DNA of 64,000 bases from Montifringilla adamsi (lineage: Eukaryota > Chordata > Aves > Passeriformes > Passeridae), in the NCBI GenBank assembly GCA_017590115.1, contig JAGGNK010008781.1:4567371-4631370 (forward strand), in the 5' to 3' direction. Position 1 is the first letter of the stretch, and the number at the start of each line of letters is the position of its first letter. A program made the position numbers and the translations under genes. Below, in pieces: positions 33,701 to 45,700 of this stretch. Under the pieces are notes generated by a model, which was given only the letters and a program-made list of their open reading frames with translations, made no database searches and was not told the DNA's origin.

Positions 33701-36700
33701 CACAGCCGTGTCCCATAAACTCTGTGCTGGTGTTGGTGCCTTGTGCATCCTCTCCCCTGCCCCCAGCAGGGCCACAGGGGCTGGTCAGGCCCCAGCACCC
33801 ACCCTGCACCCCTGGGTGTCTCTCGTTGGCAGAGGATGAGTGGCAGGTGAGGTTTGACTGTGCCCAGACCGAGATCGTTTTCCTGCGGAAGCGGCTGGCA
33901 CAGCTGGAGGAGCGGCTGGAGGCAGAGCTGGGCACCAGGACAGGGCTCGAGCAAAAGGCAAGTGCTGCCCGCCCAGGAGGGGACAGGGGCACCCAGGGCA
34001 GCAGGGCTATCCTAGGGATATTCCTCTCCCTGCTCCCAGGAGCTTTGCAGGGCTGAGGCTCAGCATTGCATCTACTTCTTGTTGCTGCTCTCACTGACCA
34101 GGGAAACAAGGGTCCTTCCTCTGAACTGAGTGTGCCATGGAGTCTGTGGGATCCCTCCTCTGTGGAGTCCATGTGCCCCTCGTCTGTGGGGTGTGTGGGG
34201 TCCAGGGGCCCTTCCTCTGTGGGGTGTGTGTGCCGTGGGGTCCCTCCTCTGTGAATTGAGTGTGCCATGGAGTCTGTGGGTTCCCTCCTCTGTGGGATGC
34301 CTGTGCTGCGGGGTCTGTGGTGTCTACGAGTTCCCTCCTCCACGGGGTGCACGTGTCCATCTTCTGTGGGGTCCACGGGGCCCGTGTGTCCCTCCCTGGC
34401 TGCCACAGCCCCTGTGCCCTCCGCAGCTGGGCGAGGCGCGGGCAGCGTGCCAGGCGGCGCGGGACGGGGCGCAGCGGCTGCGGCGGCGCTGCCAGCGCCT
34501 GGCCTGCGAGCTGGAGGACGCCCGGCTGCTGGCTGAGAACCAGCAGAGCCGCAGCCACGAGCTGGAGAAGAGGCAGAAGAAGTAAGGCTGGTGTGGAGCA
34601 CGGGGAGGGCTGGGGGGTGCTGGAGCAGGGGCCAGGGAATGGGGAGGGCTGGGGTGGGTGAGGAGCTGCTGTAAGGGTGGAGCTGTTTTTGTTTTAGCTG
34701 CTGGGAGTTATTTTTCCATCCCATTGCTCTGTGACTGACAGAGGGTCTGAGCCCAGACTGGTTTGGGCTGGAAGGGATCTTGAAGCTCATCCAGCTCCAT
34801 CCCTTGCCATGGGAGGGGGATATTCTCCTTCCACTATCCCAGAGTGCTCCAAGCCCTGTCCAGCCTGAGTTTGCTGTGCTGCCCTCCAGGTTTGACCTGC
34901 AGTTAGCCCAGGCCCTGGGGCAATCTGCCTTCGAGAAGAGCCTCCGTGAAAAGCTGTCCCAGGAGAACACCAGCATCCGCTGGGAGATGGGCAAACTGCA
35001 GCAGAACCTGGAGGTAGGAGGAGACCCCACTTTGCTCTGTTGGACCCAGTTTTGGGAGCAGCACTCATTATCCTTGCAATTAGAGCAGAGGCAATCAGGA
35101 AACTTGATTCCAATTTCTCTTAGCACAGCTCAGTGTGTTTAAATCTCCTTCCAGAAGGGGTGTTGCTATGTATAAGTGATCCCCACCTCATGATTCAGCT
35201 AATCAGGGCCACCCCCATTTTCACTGGGGTCACTTGTGCTCTTCCTCACGTGCCTACCCCCAATCCCACCTTGGGGAAGGTGCTGTCTGTGCCCCGTGGG
35301 ATGGTGCTGCACCAAATGCCACCATGGTGGCAGGGGCACTGCTGCTGGGGTGGGGGGAACCCCCAGGGCTGCTTCCAGCACCCCCAGGCAGCTGGGGCTG
35401 CAGGGAACCCACGGGGGACACCCCAGGGCAGTGGGAAGGTGAGCTCAGGATCAAGAGGGAAAGGTGGGCATGGGGCTCTGGGTGTGGGGTCCCTGCTGCT
35501 GCTCCAGGGGTTTGGCACGATGCCTTTGGAAATGCTGTGGGTTCTGAGAGCGGGGTGTGAGTGTCCAGTCTCTGACCCCGCTCTGCCCAGCACAAAGAGG
35601 CCGAGGTGGCCAGGCTGGAGCAGCAGGTGGCCGTGCTGGCTGGCCGAGTGCAGGAGCTCAGCACCCCCGGGGCCATGGACACGGTGCCCACGCTCAAGAA
35701 GAAGCTCTGGGACCTGGAGGGCAGCACTGCTGAGCAGAAGAAGGAGCTGGAGCGGCAAACAGCTGCCGTGGATCACCTGGAGCAGGTAACGTGGGGCTGG
35801 GGCGACCAGGGGTGTCTGTCCCTGCTGGGACAGCCCAACACCATCCTCATCCCCTCGGGGTGTGCATCACCTCTGTCTGGGTGTTTCAGCTCCACGAGAG
35901 GCTGGAGCTGGAGATCGAGAGGATGAAGCAGATCCACCAGAAGGAGCTGGAGGACAAGGACGAGGAGCTGGAGGACATGCAGAAGTCCTGCCAGAAGAGG
36001 GTAGGTTTGATGCTGGGTGCTCCCCAAAGTTCCCCATGTCCTCAGGGGTCCATGTTCCTGCTTTCCCACCATCACCCCAGCATGAGCCTCGGTCACAGCC
36101 TGGGGGTGCAGATCAGGCTTTGGGTCAGGGGTGAGCCCCTGCCACGCTGGAGGAGCTGTTGGGGACAGTGTGTGAGAGCCACATGTGATGCAGCACATGG
36201 ACCCACTGCTCCCAGTAACACCAGTGTCAACTCCAGGGTGTCATGTTTGGGGCTGATTTGCAGAAAACAGCCTTTCCTCAAGGCCATGAGGTTGGTGGGT
36301 GCAAACATGAATTCCAGAGCTGCAGGGGCATGTCTGGGTGTGCTTCAAACAGCCCATCCTGTCCCCAATGTCCTGCAGGTCCCTGGCACTGGCACTGCCA
36401 GGAGTAGGAGGTGCTCCAGGGGACGTGGCCCATTCCTGGTCCCCAGTGCTGGCTGCAGAGGTGCACTCCCTCTCCTGGGGAATGCCAAACCCCCGCTGTG
36501 GCAGTGGCTCTGCCCTGCTGGCACCTTGAGGGGTGGCTGGGCACTGAGCGTGGCTGGGTTTCTCCCACAGCTCCGGCAGCTGGAGATGCAGCTGGAGCAG
36601 GAGCACGAGCAGAAGCAGATGGTGCTGCACGAGAAGCAGGACCTGGAAGGGCTCATTGGCACCTTGTGTGAGCAGGTAAGGGGGCAGTGCCCTCCCAGGG

Positions 36701-39700
36701 GCTGATTCGTGGGCCATGCCCTGCCCTAAAAACAGGAGTGGGGATAAACAAGTGCAGCCAGAGCAGCAGCCTGGTGTTGGTGCACGTGCAGCTGCTCATG
36801 GTGCTGTGTCCCTCATCTGTCCCAGATGCCACCCAGCCACAGCAGGCACTGGGATCTGGAGGTGTTGGGACTGCAGGGATCACACAGGAGCTGCATGGTC
36901 CCACTAAGGACCCACAGAGGGGAATTGTTCCTTTTTATACAGGAGAATTATCCAGGCAGAGGAAGGTGTCTGCTTTTTCCTGGTGTTTCATGAGAGCCAA
37001 ACTAGCCAGGTCTAGCACTGGATTGCATCCAGCTGCCTGGAAAAGCAGTTTATCCAATCCTGCTCATTGCAGAGGAATTATATCCCAAGCACATTTGGTG
37101 AACAAATCCTTTTGCTCTCTCTGATCAGTCTGTGGCAGCAACTGGAAAAAGCACACCCAGTTCTGCTCCCGTTCAGCCAGCAGGTGAGGAGGGGCTGCAC
37201 TCAGCCTCCTTGGGCATCCCTTGGCATCACCTGGAGGCCACCCCAGAGCTCTGGTGACTGAGAGAGGCCAGGGCTGAGGATGGCAGCAGCTCAGTGTCAC
37301 TGTCAGGTGGTGCTGCACTCCAGGACTGCCCAGAGGATCTGTCACATGTCCCCATGTCTCCTGCCCACGCTCATGCTGCCTTGTCCCAGTGCCACTCACC
37401 CTGGCATGGAATCCAAGCCCTGTGTCCTCTGGCTGTTGGCACAAGCTGCATTTCACCACTTCACCAGCCCTGGCAGTCCTGTAGTTCATTGAACGGGATG
37501 AATCCGGGATCTTTGCAGCACCAGAACGGGGGGAATATTTCAAGCAGACACAAAATGGTCTGACGAGGCTTATCCAACATAACCCTCCTGCTCCTGGCTT
37601 AGAAAATGTTTTGGGAACTGTCACAATAAACAATGCTGTATCAAAGCAGGGGATTATTACAACAGTCCAACACATCCTGCTTGTTTGTGGGAGGGGAGCT
37701 GAGATGGATGAGCAGGCAGCAGGAGCTGGGGGGGCTCAGGAGGAAAGGCTTCCTCTCCCTCCAGCACAGCCCCCAGGTGTTTCCCTGGCAGCCCCCAGCC
37801 CCACAAGGGCAGTCCTGGTGTGAGGGAAGGGGAGATGGGGCCATGCAGCTGGGATTGCTGTGAGATACAACCACACTTTGGCAGCAGCTATTAAATCAAA
37901 TCCTGGCTTTGTCACTTAAAAATCCTGGGCTGCAGTGGTGGGAGGGGGCAGCTGTTTCCAGCCATGGCACCAAATTTATCCCCTGTGGTTGTGGACAGAC
38001 CCTGAGCAAGAGGAAAATGATGTGAGCAGTGTCCAGGATCCAGCTGGAGGGATGGCAGGGGAACAGCAGTGGTGGTGCTGCAAACACCCTCTGGTTTGCA
38101 GAGGACTGTTCCTTAAAAAATGGGAAGAAAACAGCCAACCCAGAAAACTAATTAAGGAAATGGAGATGCCAATGATTTCTTGTTCCAGCAAATTCCAGCC
38201 AGCTCTAAACCAGGCTACAAGGTCAAATCCACACAGTTGATTTTAGCCAGTGAACAGAAAAAGGAGAAGGAAGGGGTTTGAAAGGAGAGCCGTGGAAAAC
38301 AACCTAAATGGAAAATGCTCTTATACCTCAGTTATGCTGAAATCGAGCTCTGAAACCATGTCCCTGTTTATTTGGTGGCTAATTCCTTTATCCCTGTAAC
38401 CATGGTTGCTCTCTCCCTCTCTCTGGCGTTTTTTTAAGGTACTCCTCGTGGCTGTGTGGCCAGGCTGTCCCTCTGGCCACAGGGGTGACCACTGGGGGGG
38501 ATGTGACCCGTGGAGAGCAGGGCTGGGCAAATATTTTCAGAGGAGCAGCTCTTTGGTGGGGAAAAAAATACAGAACTGGCCGTGGCACTCAGTGCTTCGG
38601 TGTAGTTAACCAAAACATCCCTAAATCGAGTGGGGAACGCTTTGGGATGGGGCAGAAGGGCTCAGCCACCCCCTGTCCCCTGCCCAGATTGGCCACCGCG
38701 ACTTCGACGTGGAGAAGCGGCTGCGGCGGGACCTGCGGAGAACCCGGGCGCTGCTGGCCGATGTTCAGCTGCTGCTGGCGGCCCCAGCCGAGCCCGGAGG
38801 CGGCGGCCAGGAGCTGGAGCACCTCCGCACACAGGTACGGGAGGGACTGCGGGCAGCGCGGACCATTCCCAGCCGCCCCGGTTTGACTGAGCGCTGACAC
38901 GCAGCGGGAGTCTCCTTGGAAAAGGAGCGCTTCCCTGTAATTAAGGCAGCGCTGGGGAAGTGTTTTTTCCCTTTTTTTTCCTGTTAATTACCTTCTGTTT
39001 GGCGCGTTTCTGTGCGTCTCCTACGGCCGGGCTGGGGCGGCGTTGCCATAGGGATGCTGCGAGCGGCAGAGGGATGGGGGGGATTTGCCGTGGTTTGAGC
39101 TCAGCGGTGCTGGGTGACCTGGGGAGCGGCTCTGTGCCACCACACTGGGGACATCCCCGACCCCAAGGTGAGCTCTGAGTCCTGTGGGGTGCCCTGCCAT
39201 GGGATAGGAACACCACGGGGCTCTCCATCCCCTTGTGGGCCGTGTATTCCCAAACGCCAAGCAGGGGCTCAGCTAAAGCTGCTGGCCCTCTGAAACCACT
39301 GAGAAATTAATCTGTTCTGCACATTTCCCCTGGAAACGAACGAATCTGGAGGCACGAGCAACTCCAGCAACATCCGAATATAATTGGGAGGGTCGTTGTG
39401 CATAAATAACAGCTGTGAGCAGCAGCTGTTCCCACCTGTGCTGGGGGAGAAGGGGAAGGTGAGCTGGGCCTGATGGAGCTAGAGGTGTGTCCATGCCCTT
39501 ACCTGGATGTCCAGGGCAGGAGATGGCCATGGCTGGAACAGATCACAGTGGGAATGGCCGTTTTTTGCACTCTTGTACTGTTAAATATTATTGACTGGGT
39601 GCTGTAGTGCTGTGCTTCATTAATCCCTCAGTGTTTCCCAAATCCCACTTTGGGGCTGGAGAGGTTGCACTGCCCCTGTTTTTTCCCAGTCCCTGGTGGG

Positions 39701-42700
39701 AGGGAAATGTGGCAGGGTCCTGCCCTCAGGTCCCTTCCATGTGCTGATCTGAGGGGCCTGCATGGATGCTGAGTGTTTCCTCTGCCCATCCTGTGGCCAT
39801 CCCATCGTGTCCAGCCCCATCCCTCTGGGGAATAATGCCCAGCTCACCTGGGGAGCAGAGCTGGGGAAATAAATCTTTACTCCAGAGAGCAAAGTCATGG
39901 AGAGAGCAGCTGAGGGATCTGGGGGGGCTCAGCCTGGGGAAAAGGAGGCTCAGGGAGGACCTTGTGGCTCTGCACAACTCCTGACAGGAGGGGACAGCCT
40001 GGGGAGGGTCAGGCTCTGCTCCCAGGGAATGGGGACACGAGGAGAGGAAACTGCATCAAACTGTTCCAGGGGAGGGGCAGCTTGGACACCAGGAGGAATT
40101 TCCTCATGGAGAGGGTGGTCAGGGACTGGAAGGGGCTGCCCAGGGAGGTTTGGAGTCCCCATCCCTGGAGGTGTCCAAGGAATTGCTGGATGTGGCACTC
40201 AGTGCTCTGGGCTGGTGACAAGGTGGGGATCAGGCACAGGCTGGAGATGACTTTGGAAATCTCTCCCAACCTTTATGACTCTGGGATTTTGGGATTCTTG
40301 CTCCCTGCACACCCCAGTCCCCACAGCAAGGCAGGAGGTCACTCTCTGTCCCTGTGGTTCCATGGCTGTGCTCAGCTCCCTTGTGTTTGGAGAAGAGCAG
40401 ACAGCCTGGATTTTGGGAATGCGGAGTTTTTGCTGTGCCACCAACACTGAGACTCTGCCTGTGTTTAAAATGCCACATGATTATTCTGTCCTTTAAGCTG
40501 AAACAATTTCTAATGGCATTCATGACGACTTTCTCAAAAGCCAATGCATCCTACCAGCAGCCCACGGACCTGCACGAGAAGAAAAACTTTGCTAAAATGT
40601 TACATTTCCGTTAATCAAAATCCATATGGCTGGAAGTGCAGCATTGTTTCTTAATAAGGCTGAGGCATCCATTTTATGCAGGTATTTAACAGATGGTGTT
40701 CACAGCAAACTAATGTTGTTCCACAGTTCATACATTATGCATTTTTGGGGGGAATTTCAATTTATTCTTCCCAAGTGGGAAAATTCCATTACACGAAGTG
40801 AATTGGAAGCTGATGTTTAATGAGGGGTCCTGGAGATGCTTTTCTGCCTGATGGAACTATCAGGGATTTGGTGGGAATTGTGGCACGGAAGAGCCAGTCC
40901 ATGATTGTGGATGCAGCTGTTTCTAGAGCAGCTGGACAGGTGGGAAAGGCCATAAAACCAGGAGCTGATCTGAGTGGCATCTTCAACTCATCCCAGCAAA
41001 GCACAGAGACTTTTTTTACAGCTGATGGAAGAAAGTTCTTCCTTTTCTAGTGAAAGGTCTCAATCTCCCCAAACAGTGGAGAGAAGCTCCAGTGATGGTA
41101 TTCCATGATTCCCCCCACCTTTTTTTTTTTTTAATTTTTTTTTTTTTTTTTTGAGAGAAAGAGATAAAAAAGAAAGTAAAAAAACTAATTCTCAAACTCT
41201 TGCCATGGTGTGCAGCTTTTCCCGTTGCTCCCTGGAACTCCACAGGGAAACCAGGACCAGGCACAGGAAATGAGCAGTGAGCAGAGGGGTTTATTTTTCT
41301 TTTTCGTAGAGAAAAGAAAGAAACCCCAACGAGCAGGGGAAGGAACTGGATGTTCAGGTACAGCCTACGATAACTCCTCCGCCCAGGCAAGGGGGGGAGT
41401 TTTCGGGATGACGCTGCAGCTTCCAGATGTTTGCAGCCCATTGAAGATCGTTGTGATCTTAATGGCTGAGCTGTAAAACCCGAGAGCAAATTAGCGTTTA
41501 TAAATGGGATCTTCCACGTGTATTTGCAAATGCAATTTACGCCACGTGAAAAGCCCATTTGCAAACCCCCGAATCATGAATTGCTCTAATCAGGAATTAC
41601 ATGTAATTCACATAATTTTGCAAATTAATGATCCCAGCTCCACCTCGCCGAGGGAGGATGTGCCATCGAGGCTGCTGGACTCACCAGGACAGTCAGTGGT
41701 GTTGGGATCTGTGCTGGGAGGTGCCAAGGAGGCTTTGCTTGCCCTGTAAATTAGGAGCACGGGTTTAAAACGTGGAGATTCTGTGTTCTTCAGCAGGGAA
41801 AAATGCTCTGTGCAAGTGGGAATAAACGTGGCACGGGGGCAGCACCATCAGCATGTTGTTTCTGCTCCTTTAATGATGATCCCCTGCAAATTTTCCCAGC
41901 TGGAAGAGAGTGAAGCCAAGTGTGCAGAGGCCCAGAGATGCCAGCAGACAGCAGCTCTGGAGCTGGAGAACCTGCACACGGAGCTGGAGACCCTCAGCAG
42001 AAGCAAGACCCTGGTGGGTTCCTGGAGCTGTCCCAGGGCAGGGCAGGTGGGAGGGCACAGCCCCACCTCGGGGGAGTTTGGCAGCAATCAGCAGCTGCTT
42101 CGCTAAATCAGCCACTACCAGAGTGGTTAATAAATCACCTCGCAGTGTTCATTACACGGGTGAGGATTTTTACAAAATATCCCAGCGTATTTACTAAGTC
42201 TCCAAGGATATTCCTCACTAAATCACCTGGACAGTTTGGAAAAAACAGCCTCCGGGGGGGTTTAATGAGTGGAAGAATTCCTGCAGCAGAGCAGCATCCC
42301 ATGGTCCTGCTCTGCCTCTCTGATGGGCTGGAGGCTGTTGGCAGCACATGCCAGAGGGGATTTGGTGGGTTCCCTGAGGGATCCATGAACCAGGTGCTGT
42401 GGATCCTCCTGCAGGTGGACGAGCAGCTGTTCCAGCTGCAGCACGAGAGAGCAGACCTGCTGAAGCGCATCGATGAGGACCAGGAAGACCTGAACGAGCT
42501 CATGGAAAAGCACAAGGCTCTGATTGCCCAGGTAGGAGTTGGGGCAGTGTCTCCAACCCTGGGAGGGCTCTCAGGAAGCCCTGCAGGGCCAGTGGTGGCC
42601 CCTGGGGCTGCACAGAGGAGTGAGGAGCCCAGGACAGAAATGCTGTGATGAGGAAGGGAAGGCTCACAGCACCAGATCCTCTCACCTGCAGTTTTTAACC

Positions 42701-45700
42701 TTCTTTCAAGAGGTATTTTGCCTTTGGTTTCAACACTTGGGGAATCCTACAGCTGCCCCTCTGGGTTTGTTTTTTTTTTTTATTCCTTCTTTCACCATTT
42801 TCTCATGCAGAGGTTAAAAAGTGCTGCCAGACAGCCTTGGGGCTTTCAGTGCCATATCCAAGCTATGTCAGGCTCTCCCAAAGGATTATCCTGGGAGCTG
42901 AGGGACCCCAAAACACCCATGGGAGAGAGCAGGCTGGCCAGGCTGGCAATTCACAGTCTGGTACCCCTTGCAGAGGTGGGAGGGATCCAGGAGCCTGTGT
43001 CTGGAACCAGGACAACCTGGTTTCTGTCCTGATCCACAAATAGTTGTTTCAAAAATTAGGGAAGCTGCAGTGAGTTGGGAGAATGAAGCTCCATCAGGGC
43101 AGTCCAGGAGCAGCTCACTGTCCCAGGGGCAGGAGGTTCAGGCAGGAACCAGCCCTCTGCCCTGATCCCACTGCTCCCACTCCAAGTTTTCTGTTTCTGC
43201 AGTCAGCCACAGACATTGCTCAGATCCGGGAGCTGCAGACACAGGTGGAGGATGTGAAGAAAGAAAAGCAGAGCCTGCAGGAGAAGGTAATCCCTGCAGG
43301 GGAAGGTAATTCCTGCCCAGCCTGTGGCACCCCTGCTGAGGAGTGGGACCTCTTTAGGCTGCAGAAATCTTTTCCTGGCAGAGTTTTTGGGATTCACAGC
43401 CTGGCTTTTCTTTCCTCCCTTGCTGAACTGACCTGGCTGGGATGGGCACCAGCAGGGGCTGCACCCCATGGCCTCTGTGGCTGTGCCACCCCTCCTGGAG
43501 TGAGGGATTTAATTTTAAACACATGAGTAATCCCATTAAGTGAAGTGCTTTACTGGAGCGTGGCTAAGCTGCCCAGGAATCAGAAGCAGGACTCGCTCCT
43601 CCGAGGCGGAGCGGGTGGTGCTTTGGAGATAGGCTGGATAAAAGGAGGCAGATTCCTGCAGTTTTAGGTCAAATTCAAAATCTGAACCCGGGATCACTAA
43701 AAGGGCAGTTTCCTTTGGAGATCTCGGTGTAAGAACTGAGGAAACAGCTTGGCCCAGGCAGCTTTCCACAAAGGCTGTGAATTTTTACTCCTGCTGTCCT
43801 CAAAGAGTCTGTGAGGAGAGAAAAGCAAAGGAGCCCCAGACACGTGTCCCTGGCCAGCAGGTTCTCCATTCAGAGCCACACATCCGTGTCAGGCCTGCTC
43901 TGTGTGCCTTCAACAGCAGGGAATTCTCTGGGAAGGGAGGGCAACGCTTGGACACGTCACCTCAGGGGCCAGGAGAGACCCCAGTGCATGTGAGGGACTG
44001 GGGAGGGGATCTGGAAAAAGGGGATGAGAAGAGGGGATCAGCATGTTAGTGTTCAGGAACACATAATCATGGAATGATTAAATGCAGGTGCTTTTATTGA
44101 AGAGCTCTGGGTGTCAGGGGTACAGACCCAAATCTGACTCTGCCATGGGTTCAGGATGAACATGTTTTTATATTCTATTGTTATGTAACTTACATATTAA
44201 TTATTAAACTTACATTGTTCTATTGTATACACTGATTTCATCCAAGCATAGGTTTCTCGTGATCCCCCCTCAAACCCTTGAACATAGTTTCTCATGATTC
44301 TTCTTACGATTAAACAATAATTATATCTAAACAATCATCATATCTAGTAATTATCTCATTTATCATATACTGGTCACACAGGTGCAGTTTCACATGATCT
44401 GGCAAACACCGGGCCTAACATTTCCCAGGGCCTACTTTTACCATTTCCCCAGGGCCTACTAAGCCCAGCTTTCTTTCTAACTCCCCGAAATTTCTGTGAT
44501 TTTAAATCTTTTACTATCAAGCAGAGGGGCTCAGCAGAGGGGTCCGGCAGAGGGGCTGGGGGATGCTGACACAGCCCCTGCTCTCCCAGCTGCAGGCAGC
44601 TCAGGCCAGGGCGGCCCAGCTGGAGCAGTGCCCGGCCGAGCGCTCCATCGTCAGCCGGCAGGAAGCTCGGATCCGGGACCTGGAGAGCCAGCTGGACTTC
44701 CAGGCCGTGCAGATGAAGCGCTTCGAGGTACCCCCTGCTCGCTTGCGCTGGTGCCAGGCAGGCCTGGCAGTGCCACCGCCTCACCCGCGGGGACAGGAGC
44801 GCCTGGGAAGGGCCGGGAGGGACAGCTGGCGGCTGGGGCAGCCCAGGTGGTTGGTGGCACTGCTGCTCCCTCTGCGTGGGGGTTTCTGACAGCCAGCAGT
44901 GGCTTGGTGCTCACGGGGAGCTTCCCAACAGCTCGGCTTCCCCTCACCCCCCAGGTGCTGGTGCTGCGCCTGCGGGACAGCATCATCCAGATGGGAGAGG
45001 AGCTGGAGAAGGCGGCCGAGTCGGAGGCACGGGAGAGGGAGAACACCAGGTACTACCAGAGGAGGATGGAGGAGATGAAGGCTGACATGGACGAGCTGGT
45101 GCAGAGGGAGCTGGAGTCCAGCCGCCGGCACATGGAGCTGGTGAGGGGCTGCTCCTGCCGGGGTTTGGGTGCTCCCATGGCCACAGGGGTTTGCTGCAGC
45201 TGGAGGTGACCCCTCGTAACTCCTGGGCTGGTCTGAGAGCTCCAGAAAAGTCATTTTTGTCTGGCCCTTTGTGTGCTCTGGGTCTGGGGATGGAGTTGTT
45301 CCTGGGCTGCTCCTCTGGGAGGGGCAGGGAATTGCTTTGCAGCTCTCTGCAGCCCCAAACCATTGAACCAAAGCTGTCCTTGAGGAGCCTCATGCTCCCT
45401 TTCTCCATGGCTGATCTGGCCACTCTGCTCCATGGTTTTTTTGTTGGGAAGAAGGTGGCTTTGCCTGCTCTCATAGAAATGCAGTTCACGTGTGGATGTG
45501 GCACTTGGGGACATGGTTTAGTGCTGGACTTGGCACTGCTGGGGTAACAGTTGGACTGGATGATCTTGGAGGTGTTTCCATCCTGGATGAATCTATGATT
45601 CCAAGTTAGGTCATTCCTGCAGCTCCTCATGCTGGTTCTCCTCATGTCAGGCAGAACCAGGGTGGGTGGGGAATGCCCTGGCCCTGCAGCAGCCCCTGAG

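Noticed and set aside
33510..35126. 538-codon minus-strand open frame
   Set aside because: It runs antisense across MYO18B exons 27-29, a CR1 copy and intronic repeats.
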